The notes: generated by a model from the letters alone, not told the origin. Numbered from the stretch's first letter, positions 1 through 5,547 are shown. The stretch is DNA of 5,547 nt from an uncultured Synechococcus sp. (GCA_913020095.1 CAJWAH010000100.1:1-5547), one strand, 5' to 3'. Made by a program: numbers and translations.

Positions 1-449
1 GCCAGATGGCTGGCTTTGGCCTCAGCATCTATGGCATCAGCTGGCGCATCGCTCTGGCTGAGGGCCACCACCTCGCTCCAGGGCTTGAGGCTGGATTCAC
101 CAGCGCCGCGCCATCGCTCCAGTGGTGTGGTGGCTTGATCCGGTTGCGGCAGCAACTGGGCCATTTCATCCCCCAGCACTGCCAGCAGGCTGGGGGTGAG
201 CAAGCCGCGCTCCAGCAATTGCGCCAGGCCATGGAGCTGCTGCGGCAGCTGCGCTGGGGCCAGCCGCCAGCGGCGCGGCAAGAGCCAGAGCAATGGTTGC
301 AGCCTGGGTTTGTGCAGATCTTGGACAAGCCGTTTGATGTAGTCCTGCCGGCTTAAACCGCTCTGCAGCAGGCTTTGCTCCAGGGCTGTTTCCAGATCCA
401 CCAGCGGCACCGCTGAGGGCCAGGCCGGATCCAGCTGCAAGGGATCCAT
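1..449 (-). CDS. Hypothetical protein, N-terminal 149 residues, cut by the left edge
   Basis: The minus-strand frame from the ATG at 449-447 stays open to the window edge, so only the N-terminal part is present. I do not recognise the family. The visible protein begins MDPLQLDPAWPSAVPLVDLE. It is rich in Leu, Gln, Pro and Trp and looks mostly helical. A basic, aromatic stretch occupies residues 35-63 (RQDYIKRLVQDL, then LLWLLPRRWRL). After about residue 103 the composition turns polar and acidic (PDQATTP, SDAPADAIDAEA), suggesting a linker to a second domain outside the window. No signal peptide or clear membrane segment is seen. The start is supported by AGGAG on the minus strand at 464-460, 10 nt before the ATG and inside the end of the preceding gene. 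The 4-nt gap to that gene implies a shared transcript. Reality of the gene is fairly sure; its function is unknown. Confidence 0.72.
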   Translation of the reverse strand, partial: MDPLQLDPAWPSAVPLVDLETALEQSLLQSGLSRQDYIKRLVQDLHKPRLQPLLWLLPRRWRLAPAQLPQQLHGLAQLLERGLLTPSLLAVLGDEMAQLLPQPDQATTPLERWRGAGESSLKPWSEVVALSQSDAPADAIDAEAKASHL

Positions 450-453
450 GGCC

Positions 454-660
454 TCAGCTCTCCTGCTCTTCAACCGGTGTGGTGTAAGGCACCACCACCA
501 GAAACAAGCCCCACCAAGCCAGCACCGGCAGGCTTACCAAGGCCGTCAGCCACCAGCGCTCAAACAGCAGCCAACTGCCGGCCATGATCACGGCCCCGGT
601 CAGCAGGATCGACCAGGGCTGACACCACCAGGGCTTTTGCGACCAGAAGGACTGGGCCAT
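454..660 (-). CDS. Small two-helix membrane protein, DUF6737-like (68 aa)
   Basis: This is a complete 68-residue protein of unknown function, probably in the thylakoid or plasma membrane. It opens with a tryptophan-rich stretch, FWSQKPWWCQPWSILLTG (residues 5-22), which I recall as typical of a small cyanobacterial family named DUF6737; I could not search to confirm this. Two hydrophobic segments are visible, at about residues 16-33 and 36-58, separated by the short polar turn FERWW. The tail TTPVEEQES is acidic. The start ATG at 660-658 is well supported: a strong Shine-Dalgarno AGGAAGG lies on the minus strand at 675-669, 8 nt upstream. The next gene starts 4 nt after the stop, so the two are probably cotranscribed. 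The start lies only 31 nt from the divergent methyltransferase ATG. Confidence 0.8.
   Translation of the reverse strand: MAQSFWSQKPWWCQPWSILLTGAVIMAGSWLLFERWWLTALVSLPVLAWWGLFLVVVPYTTPVEEQES
460..464 (-). promoter_or_regulatory. Shine-Dalgarno of the left-edge hypothetical gene
   Basis: The minus strand reads AGGAG, 10 nt before the ATG at 449. It is embedded in the last codons of the 68-residue membrane protein, as expected for two genes on one transcript. It supports the 449 start. Confidence 0.5.
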
Positions 661-668
661 TGTGGAAG

Positions 669-675
669 CCTTCCT
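669..675 (-). promoter_or_regulatory. Shine-Dalgarno of the small membrane protein
   Basis: The minus strand reads AGGAAGG, close to the anti-Shine-Dalgarno complement, with 8 nt before the ATG at 660. It is the clearest ribosome-binding site in the window and fixes the start of the 68-residue protein. It lies in the 31-nt spacer between two divergent genes and forms one arm of the short inverted repeat GGAAG-C-CTTCC (664-674). Confidence 0.65.
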
Positions 676-691
676 ATCTCCGCAGCCTGCC

Positions 692-1309
692 ATGGACGAC
701 GGGCGTCTGCATTTCCCGGCCACGGCTCGCAATCGTGAGGCGATTGCCGAGGTGTTGGAGCCGTTGTTGCCTCAACGCGGGCTCGTGCTTGAGATCGCCA
801 GCGGCAGCGGCGAGCATCTCTGCCATTTTCAGCAGCAGTTTGCACTGGGTCATCCGTTGCTGCGCTGGCAGGGCAGTGATCCTGATCCGCTGCACCGGCG
901 CAGCCTGCAGGCCTGGGCCGATGCCTTGGACCTCAAAGCCATGGAAGAGCCGTTGGACCTCGATGCCACGGCGGTGCCATGGCCTGCTGTGGATCCCGCT
1001 TTGATCCTGTGCATCAACATGATTCACATCGCCCCTTGGGCCGCTTGCCAAGGACTGCTGGCGGAAGCCGGCCGCCAGCTCCCAGTGGGCGGGCAGCTAG
1101 TGCTCTACGGCCCCTTCGTTGAGCAATCGGTGCCCACCAGCCCCAGCAATGAGGCCTTTGATGCCAGCCTGCGCAGCCGTGATCCGCGTTGGGGGTTGCG
1201 TTCGCTTGAGCAGGTGTCGGCCTTGGCGGCCAGCCATGGGCTGCAGCTCAGCGGCCGCTGGGCCATGCCCGCCAACAACCTCACCGTGGCGTATCGGCGT
1301 TCTGGCTAA
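692..1309 (+). CDS. DUF938 family class I SAM-dependent methyltransferase
   Basis: A 205-residue protein of the DUF938 group, the bacterial relatives of METTL26, presumed to transfer methyl groups from S-adenosylmethionine to an unknown substrate in the cytoplasm. From the ATG at 692, the family's N-terminal signature FPATARNRE spans residues 8-16. The SAM-binding motif I, VLEIASGSGEH, spans 32-42, and an acidic post-II motif, GSDPDP, spans 61-66. CINMIHIAPW (107-116) corresponds to the family's motif IV region. LYGPF follows at 138-142, then SNEAFDASLRSRDPRWGLR at 152-170 and MPANNL at 192-197. Length and motif order fit a complete member. An in-frame GTG at 662 adds ten residues and has AGGA 10 nt upstream, but it would sit 1 nt from the opposing start codon and the family usually begins close to the FPAT motif, so 692 is preferred. 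The tail overlaps the opposing PgeF gene by 29 nt. The substrate is unknown. Confidence 0.88.
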   Translation: MDDGRLHFPATARNREAIAEVLEPLLPQRGLVLEIASGSGEHLCHFQQQFALGHPLLRWQGSDPDPLHRRSLQAWADALDLKAMEEPLDLDATAVPWPAVDPALILCINMIHIAPWAACQGLLAEAGRQLPVGGQLVLYGPFVEQSVPTSPSNEAFDASLRSRDPRWGLRSLEQVSALAASHGLQLSGRWAMPANNLTVAYRRSG

Positions 1310-2069
1310 CGATGCCGCTCCACTGCACCGCCTTGACCTGATCACGGCGCCAGGAGTGAAACAACTCGGGTTCTGCCACCGTGCACAGCGGGCAGATCGA
1401 GATCTGCTCGGGTTTCAAGCCAAATTGCAGCAGTTGCCAGTGGGCCGCGCGGCGAATGTCGAGGCGATCGCGGCCCTGTTGAGGATCATCCAGCAAGGCG
1501 CCAGCGGCTTGAAGCGCATCGATCGGCCCGAGCTGTTCGCTGGTGGATCGCTCCACCTGGTAGTTGATGCCGCTCACGGCAGGGCCTAAGGCCACCAGCA
1601 GCTGCTCACGGCGGCAGCCGCTGGCCTCCAGCTGGGTGATGGCGGTGGTCAAAATGCCCGCAGCCACGCCGCGCCAGCCGGCATGGCAGGCCGCCACGCT
1701 GCCGCTCTCTGGATCAGCGATCAGCACCGGCGTGCAGTCAGCACCGGCTACCCAGAGGCTTTGGCCGCCGGCATCACTCACCAACCCATCGGCTTCCGGC
1801 CAGGGATCCTCTTGGGCATCTGAGGCTGCCAGCACCCGGCCGCTATGGATCTGTTTGAGCCGGTGCACGCTCACCCCGGAGCTCACATAGCCCACCAAGC
1901 CATCCGGTTCACGGCCATGCCAGAGGCGCGTAAAGAAGCCGTGCTCAAAGGCGCTGAGCTGATCGCACTGCAGGTAGTAGCCGCCGTAGGTGCCCACCCA
2001 GGTCCAGCCATCGAGGGTGTTGAAGTCCTTGTCGGGGCGGTCGAAGGGAGGCTCGACGTGTTCAGACAT
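1281..2069 (-). CDS. pgeF: Laccase-domain purine nucleosidase-like protein / peptidoglycan editing factor (YfiH/PgeF family)
   Basis: A 262-residue cytoplasmic protein of the YfiH/PgeF (multicopper-oxidase-like, DUF152) family. In E. coli the family member corrects muropeptide precursors carrying Ser in place of L-Ala; other members have reported purine-nucleoside or laccase-like activity, so the substrate here is inferred. Family motifs appear in order: HGFFTR (43-48), LKQIHS (71-76), EADGLVS (92-98), VAGADCTPVLIAD (107-119), ACHAGWRG (127-134), LGPAVSGINYQV (161-172), LDIRRA (203-208), CPLC (226-229) and HSWRRD (238-243). H75, C112 and H129 match the family's metal-site His/Cys/His triad, so the protein looks active. 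The end reads VQWSGIV instead of the TGR-containing end I recall from proteobacterial members. The ATG at 2069 is chosen because ATGTCTGA overlaps the end of the Tab2 gene by 8 nt, which implies translational coupling. The upstream in-frame extension (to 2102) is cysteine-rich and unlike the family. The 3' end overlaps the opposing methyltransferase. Confidence 0.9.
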   Translation of the reverse strand: MSEHVEPPFDRPDKDFNTLDGWTWVGTYGGYYLQCDQLSAFEHGFFTRLWHGREPDGLVGYVSSGVSVHRLKQIHSGRVLAASDAQEDPWPEADGLVSDAGGQSLWVAGADCTPVLIADPESGSVAACHAGWRGVAAGILTTAITQLEASGCRREQLLVALGPAVSGINYQVERSTSEQLGPIDALQAAGALLDDPQQGRDRLDIRRAAHWQLLQFGLKPEQISICPLCTVAEPELFHSWRRDQVKAVQWSGIVSQNADTPR

Positions 2070-2913
2070 CCGGCAGGTCGCGCAGCAACCAAAAGCCAGC
2101 AAATTCTGTGGCGTCGGGCCCGCTTTGCACGGCCAGGAACTGCAAACCGCCCGCCTCTTGCCGTGCGGCCATGAGCGCTTGCTGGGCGGAGTCGGCCTCG
2201 CCGTTTTGCAGATCGCTCACCAGCCAGCGATCCTCCAGGCCGGCTTCCAGCACCAGCTGCTGCCCGCAAACCTCCAGGCGAACAGGCTCCAAACCACTGA
2301 GCCAACCCGCCAGCGCCAGGGCCCGGCTGCTGCTGAACAGCCGCACGCCAGGCACCATCGCTTCGGCTTCGGTGTTGGGCAGGGGCACCAAGCCCGAAAA
2401 ATCCATGGGCCACTCGCTGGCTTCCGCAAGGCTGGCGGCCGGCAGGCTGGCCCAGCCCCAGCTGTCGCCGCGAACGGCCTCCGGCAGCGGCAGCGGCGCT
2501 GACTGCAAGGGTTGCGGCGGTGGCGCCAAAGGCCCATTGAGATGGCCCTCCATCTCGGGGTAGATGCTGGCTTCGCGCTGCTGCAGCCACTCCACCAGCG
2601 CATAACAGCGGCGGCTGGGCACCATCTCCAGCCCCACGCCCTCCGCGGCCCGCTGCACCATGGTGCGCATTGAGCTGCGCCAGCAGCGCAGGCGTTTGGG
2701 GGCCACGCTGTTGGCTTCGCCTGCGGCAGCGAGGGCATCGCTGAGCGCTGTTTTCAGCCAGATGGAATTGACGCTGTCAGCCGGGCAGAAGCGCTGCCAC
2801 TGGAAGCTGCCATCGCTGGTGCAGATCAGCACTTCCCAGCGTTTTTTGCCGTTCTCATCGAGCAGGGGACGGGAGTAGAAGTCGAGCTCCCAGGTGTTGG
2901 CAGGCAGGCTCAT
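2062..2913 (-). CDS. Tab2/Atab2 family RNA-binding protein (DUF1092)
   Basis: A 283-residue protein of the Tab2/Atab2 family, found in cyanobacteria and plastids. Chlamydomonas Tab2 and Arabidopsis ATAB2 are needed for translation of photosystem mRNAs, psaB in Chlamydomonas. A similar RNA-binding role here is inferred from homology. The N-terminal signature is present: TWELDFYSRPLLDENGKK (7-24) followed by RWEVLIC (25-31). Other family stretches are RLRCWRSSMRTMVQRA (74-89), SRRCYALVEWLQQRE (100-114), YPEM (118-121) and the C-terminal FAGFWLLRDLP (271-281). A Pro/Leu-rich linker (about 129-146) separates the conserved N-terminal part from the C-terminal domain. Length is usual for the family. 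The start ATG at 2913 overlaps the stop of the S1 gene as ATGA, and AGGG lies 6 nt before it. The 3' end overlaps the pgeF start by 8 nt. The operon with an S1 protein fits a translation role. Confidence 0.92.
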   Translation of the reverse strand: MSLPANTWELDFYSRPLLDENGKKRWEVLICTSDGSFQWQRFCPADSVNSIWLKTALSDALAAAGEANSVAPKRLRCWRSSMRTMVQRAAEGVGLEMVPSRRCYALVEWLQQREASIYPEMEGHLNGPLAPPPQPLQSAPLPLPEAVRGDSWGWASLPAASLAEASEWPMDFSGLVPLPNTEAEAMVPGVRLFSSSRALALAGWLSGLEPVRLEVCGQQLVLEAGLEDRWLVSDLQNGEADSAQQALMAARQEAGGLQFLAVQSGPDATEFAGFWLLRDLPDV

Positions 2914-4103
2914 CCCGCGCCCTGTTCCTGGGTGCGCAGCATGTTGCGGGCCCGGTTGGCCCGGTCTTTGGCTTGAGCCATCACCGCTTCTTTATCGATC
3001 AGTAGTTCGCCGGGCTGGTTTTCCAGCAGCGCCGTGTTGAGGCCAATGCGGCCGCGACCGGGATCGAGTTCGGTGATCATCGCCTGCACGTTGTCACCGG
3101 AATTGAAGACTTCGCGCAGTTCGCGCATGGTGCCGCCGGTGATGCAGCTGTGGTGCAGCAGACCGCTGACGCCACCGAGATCCACGAAGAAGCCATAGGG
3201 CTTCACGCTGGTGATCAGGCCGCTCACCAGTTGCCCCACCTCCAGATCGGCAAAGAAGGCGGCCATCGCGGCTTTCTTCTCAGAGAGCACCAACTTGCGG
3301 GTGTCGGGGTTCACCTCGAGGAAGGCCACGCCAACGGTTTTGCCCACCAAGGCCTCATGGTTCTCCCCTTCATTGAGCTGGGAGCGGGGAATGAAGCCGC
3401 GCAGACCTTCCAGGTCGCAGGTGCAGCCGCCGCGGTTGAAGCCGGTGATCTTCACCTGCACCACCTTTCCTTCCTTCTCCAGCTGGCGCACCTTGTCCCA
3501 GGCCTGGCGCAGGGCCAAGGCACGGCAGCTCACCGTGACCATGCCATCGGCGTTCTGCTCGCGGGTGACCAGCACCTGAACTTCGAGTCCTTTAGGGAAA
3601 CGGTTCTTGAGATCGATGATCACCCCAAGGCCGCACTCGTTTTTGGGCATGAAGCCCGGGGCTTTGCCGCCGATATCGACGTAGATGCCATCGCTTTCAT
3701 GCTCGATGACCTTGCCGGTCACCACATCACCGGTGGCGCCGATCGGCTCGTTTTCATCGAGGGCGGCCAGGAAGGCTTCTTCATCGAAGTCGAAGTCATC
3801 CACCACCCGTTTGGCGGCTGGGGTTTTGGGTGCTGGCTTGGCTTGATCAGCGGGACCCAGCAGGTCGTCCATGCTCAATCCCGCCAAGGGATCAGGCGCA
3901 TCCATGCCGCCTGCGGCGGTGGGCACGTTGGGCTGCTGAGGTTGCTGGGGCTGCTCGAGCTTGGCCTTGGCGGCTGCAGCTTCCGCTTCCTTGCGGCGCT
4001 TCTCTTCTTCTTCCTTTTTATTGATGGCCAAGATGGCCAGGGGCTTCTGCAGAGAGCCAGCGGCAAAGGGCTTTTTGGGGCTGTCGCTGCGGGAGCCGCT
4101 CAT
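2910..4103 (-). CDS. rps1b: Three-domain S1 RNA-binding protein, ribosomal protein S1 homologue (Nbp1/rps1b type)
   Basis: A 397-residue S1-domain protein of the kind annotated in picocyanobacteria as ribosomal protein S1 homologue B (Nbp1). It would bind mRNA at the ribosome or act as a free RNA-binding factor. Three S1 domains are visible, at about 125-198 (GDVVTGKVIEHESDGIYVDI), 212-276 (NRGGCTCDLEGLRGFIPRSQ) and 290-358 (GQLVSGLITSVKPYGFFVDL), against six in E. coli S1. The N-terminal 120 residues are not S1. They hold a basic start, a charged helix EEEEKRRKEAEAAAAKAK (31-48), a QPQQPQQP spacer, the motif LAGLSMDDLLG (73-83) and an acidic patch VDDFDFDEEAFLAALDE (101-117). The C-terminus is helical and basic. 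The ATG at 4103 is the only reasonable start; the frame stays open upstream only because it lies opposite the creatininase gene. No Shine-Dalgarno is seen. It heads a coupled operon with the Tab2 gene. Domain identity is certain; the paralogue assignment rather than main S1 rests on length, N-terminus and neighbours. Confidence 0.88.
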   Translation of the reverse strand: MSGSRSDSPKKPFAAGSLQKPLAILAINKKEEEEKRRKEAEAAAAKAKLEQPQQPQQPNVPTAAGGMDAPDPLAGLSMDDLLGPADQAKPAPKTPAAKRVVDDFDFDEEAFLAALDENEPIGATGDVVTGKVIEHESDGIYVDIGGKAPGFMPKNECGLGVIIDLKNRFPKGLEVQVLVTREQNADGMVTVSCRALALRQAWDKVRQLEKEGKVVQVKITGFNRGGCTCDLEGLRGFIPRSQLNEGENHEALVGKTVGVAFLEVNPDTRKLVLSEKKAAMAAFFADLEVGQLVSGLITSVKPYGFFVDLGGVSGLLHHSCITGGTMRELREVFNSGDNVQAMITELDPGRGRIGLNTALLENQPGELLIDKEAVMAQAKDRANRARNMLRTQEQGAG

Positions 4104-4152
4104 GACCGGGTTGGACGCGATCCCACACTGTAAGAACAGCACCCCAAAAGCC
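4104..4152. promoter_or_regulatory. Divergent spacer between rps1b and the creatininase gene
   Basis: This 49-nt gap is the longest non-coding stretch in the window and separates two genes transcribed away from each other. The promoter of at least the S1-Tab2-PgeF operon, and perhaps of the creatininase-oxygenase pair, should lie here or reach into the flanking coding sequence. Some A-rich sequence is present near the right end (CCCCAAAAG, 4142-4150), but I find no convincing -35/-10 pair on either strand and no Shine-Dalgarno before either ATG. The regulatory role is inferred from gene orientation only. Confidence 0.4.
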
Positions 4153-4953
4153 ATGCGACGGCTTGAGCACCTCTGGTGGCCGGCACTGCAGGCTGCCGCG
4201 CAACAACCAGGCAGCACGGTGGTGCTGCCGGTGGGTGCTTTTGAACAGCACGGGCCCCATTTGCCGATGGGCACCGATCTGCTGTTTGCCGAGGCGGTGG
4301 TGGATCGCGTTTTGGCCCAGCTGCCCGCTGAGCTGCCGCTATGGCGTTTGCCAGCGGTGGCGTTTGGTTTTTCTCCAGAGCATTTGGGGTTTCCCGGCAC
4401 GGTGAGCCTCAGCGCGGAAGCCCTGTTGGCCCAGCTGCAAGGCATTGCTGCTGCCCTGAGTGAGGCGGGATTTCGCCGCTTGGTGCTGTTCAACGGCCAT
4501 GGCGGCCAAATTGCGCTGCTGCAGGTGGCTGCGCGGCAGTTGCAACAGCAATTCCCTTCGCTGGCAGTGCTGCCCTGGTTTCTGTGGAGCGGCCCGCCGG
4601 GGGTGTTGGAGCAGATTCCTGAGCCTGAGCGCAGCCAGGGGCTCCATGCCGGCCGCTTGGAAACCAGCTTGATGCTGGCGCTGCATCCCGAGCTGGTGGG
4701 CGAGCTTCCGGCTGCAGAGGCGATGGCCTCACCACCGGCCGGGTTGTCGCTCGAAGGCGCTGTGCCCACGGCCTGGCGCACCCGCAGCCTCTCGAATTCC
4801 GGGGTGGTCGGTGATCCAGCTGGCGCCTCCGCTGCGGAGGGAGAGCTGTTGCTGCAAGGGCTTGTTGGGGGTTGGTGTGAGCTCTTCGACACCTTGTTGC
4901 GTAGCGATTGGCCCCACATGCGGCCCGTCATCGGTACGATGCAGCGTCAATAA
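4153..4953 (+). CDS. Creatininase family protein (metal-dependent amidohydrolase)
   Basis: A 266-residue member of the creatininase family, which includes creatininase, the FAPy deformylase ArfB and the mycofactocin peptidase MftE. These are binuclear-metal hydrolases of cyclic amides, formamides or peptides; the cyanobacterial substrate is unknown to me. The metal-binding signature [17 protein letters not shown] spans residues 26-42, with E31, H33 and D42 as likely ligands. FNGHGGQ (113-119) supplies H116, with Q119 where Asn is usual. HAGRLETS (165-172) supplies E170. [17 protein letters not shown] (71-87) is the typical substrate-loop region. The family is intact, without truncation, and looks cytoplasmic. 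The ATG at 4153 gives [10 protein letters not shown], a normal family start. An in-frame ATG at 4102 would add 17 unrelated residues and overlap the divergent S1 start. The stop lies 16 nt before the oxygenase ATG, a close same-strand pairing that I recall as common in marine picocyanobacteria. Codons are TTT- and TTG-rich, unlike the oxygenase. Confidence 0.9.
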   Translation: MRRLEHLWWPALQAAAQQPGSTVVLPVGAFEQHGPHLPMGTDLLFAEAVVDRVLAQLPAELPLWRLPAVAFGFSPEHLGFPGTVSLSAEALLAQLQGIAAALSEAGFRRLVLFNGHGGQIALLQVAARQLQQQFPSLAVLPWFLWSGPPGVLEQIPEPERSQGLHAGRLETSLMLALHPELVGELPAAEAMASPPAGLSLEGAVPTAWRTRSLSNSGVVGDPAGASAAEGELLLQGLVGGWCELFDTLLRSDWPHMRPVIGTMQRQ

Positions 4954-4969
4954 CCGCCGCCCAGCTGTA

Positions 4970-5547
4970 ATGGCTTCCTCACTTCTGGATCCTGCTGTTG
5001 ACGGCACCCCGGTGCTGGACGTGGAACTGCCGGATTTCACCACCGAGGCTTACAAGTCGGCCTACAGCCGCATCAACGCCATCGTGATCGAGGGCGAGCA
5101 GGAAGCCCATGACAACTACATCTCCCTGGGCACCCTGATCCCTGATCAAGCCGATGAGCTGGCCCAGCTGGCCCGCATGGAGATGAAGCACATGAAGGGC
5201 TTCCAGGCCTGCGGCAAAAACCTCAGCGTTGAGCCCGACATGGTCTTCGCCAAGGAGTTCTTCTCTGATCTCCACGGCAACTTCCGCACCGCTTTGGATG
5301 ACAACAAGGTCGTCACCTGCTTGGTGATCCAGGCCTTGATGATCGAAGCCTTCGCCATCGCGGCTTACCACATCTATATCCCTGTCGCTGATCCCTTCGC
5401 CCGCAAGATCACTGAGGGCGTGGTCAAAGACGAGTACACCCACCTCAACTACGGCCAGGAGTGGCTCAAGGCCAACTTCGACAGCAGCCGCGACGAGATC
5501 ATCGAGGCCAACAAGACCAACCTGCCGATCATCCGCCGCATGCTCGA
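4970..5547 (+). CDS. ado: Aldehyde-deformylating oxygenase, alkane biosynthesis (192 residues seen, cut by the right edge)
   Basis: A ferritin-like di-iron enzyme that converts fatty aldehydes, made from fatty acyl-ACP by acyl-ACP reductase, into odd-chain alkanes such as heptadecane and pentadecane plus formate. The products go to cyanobacterial membranes. The visible N-terminal 192 residues carry the whole metal site: [10 protein letters not shown] (40-49) supplies E43, MEMKHMKGF (70-78) supplies E71 and H74, [11 protein letters not shown] (120-130) supplies E126, and [10 protein letters not shown] (151-160) supplies E155 and H158. The conserved cysteine is C81 (ACGKN). These align, with an offset of 11, to E32, E60, H63, E115, E144 and H147 of the Synechococcus elongatus enzyme. 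About 40-50 C-terminal residues lie outside the window. The ATG at 4970 gives the usual family N-terminus; no Shine-Dalgarno precedes it. Codons are strongly C-ending (every Ile is ATC, every Phe TTC, every Asn AAC), suggesting high expression. It follows the creatininase gene by 16 nt. Confidence 0.97.
   Translation, partial: MASSLLDPAVDGTPVLDVELPDFTTEAYKSAYSRINAIVIEGEQEAHDNYISLGTLIPDQADELAQLARMEMKHMKGFQACGKNLSVEPDMVFAKEFFSDLHGNFRTALDDNKVVTCLVIQALMIEAFAIAAYHIYIPVADPFARKITEGVVKDEYTHLNYGQEWLKANFDSSRDEIIEANKTNLPIIRRML

Noticed and set aside
29..356. Plus- and minus-strand open frames in the left edge region
   Set aside because: Their translations are compositionally biased and lack Shine-Dalgarno support. 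The minus-strand frame starting at 449 has a start, a Shine-Dalgarno and an operon context.
1295..1317. Weak hairpin around the methyltransferase stop (CGGC-GTT / AAC-GAT-GCCG)
   Set aside because: The stem needs a 3-nt bulge and no U-rich tract follows, so it is not a credible intrinsic terminator.
1464..1471. One GCGATCGC octamer (HIP1 repeat)
   Set aside because: A single copy inside pgeF is not enough to say that the genome is HIP1-enriched at this GC content.
1883..2590. Minus-strand open frame of 235 codons overlapping the Tab2 and pgeF genes
   Set aside because: It is out of frame with two recognised genes and gives an Ala/Gly/Arg-rich translation without motifs.
3150..4133. Long plus-strand open frame of 327 codons opposite the S1 gene
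   Set aside because: It is the antisense shadow of a confidently identified gene. Its translation is rich in His, Gly and Gln with no family motif, as expected for the reverse complement of a GC-rich coding sequence.
4104..4931. Upstream extension of the S1 reading frame by 276 codons
   Set aside because: The extension lies wholly opposite the creatininase gene, is Ser/Pro/Cys-rich low-complexity sequence, and S1 proteins do not carry it. The ATG at 4103 is the sensible start.
4935..4940. TACGAT as a possible -10 box before the ADO gene
   Set aside because: The nearest -35-like hexamer (TTGGCC, 4908-4913) is 21 nt away, too far for a standard promoter, and the match could be chance.

Overview
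The window comes from a cyanobacterium, most likely a picocyanobacterium of the Synechococcus/Cyanobium type. The taxon-specific markers are an aldehyde-deformylating oxygenase (the cyanobacterial alkane enzyme), a Tab2/Atab2-type RNA-binding protein and a small two-helix membrane protein resembling the cyanobacterial DUF6737 group. The sequence is GC-rich and almost wholly coding, which argues against low-GC Prochlorococcus. I do not name a strain.

Left part (1-660, minus strand): an unrecognised protein cut by the left edge (1-449) lies 4 nt downstream of a 68-residue membrane protein (454-660). Both have recognisable Shine-Dalgarno sequences, and they form a short operon reading leftwards. 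Divergent from them, a DUF938-type SAM methyltransferase (692-1309) reads rightwards. Its tail overlaps by 29 nt the tail of the next gene on the opposite strand.

Middle (1281-4103, minus strand): three genes reading leftwards in the order three-domain S1 protein (rps1b/Nbp1 type), Tab2-family protein, laccase-domain PgeF/YfiH protein. They are joined by ATGA and ATGTCTGA start/stop overlaps, so translation is probably coupled. Two are RNA-binding proteins of the translation apparatus. The third, PgeF, is a presumed peptidoglycan-precursor editing enzyme with no obvious link to them.

Right part (4153-5547, plus strand): a creatininase-family metal hydrolase, then, 16 nt after its stop, aldehyde-deformylating oxygenase (192 residues seen, all six di-iron ligands present), cut by the right edge. 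The only real intergenic gap in the window is the 49-nt divergent spacer between the S1 gene and the creatininase gene (4104-4152).

The window shows ordinary core-genome cyanobacterial content. I see no mobile element, CRISPR array, tRNA, rRNA or defence system. The points worth a second look are the tight arrangement (coupled starts, tail-to-tail overlap, very short divergent spacers), the sharp codon-usage contrast between the creatininase and oxygenase genes, and the pairing of S1 with Tab2.
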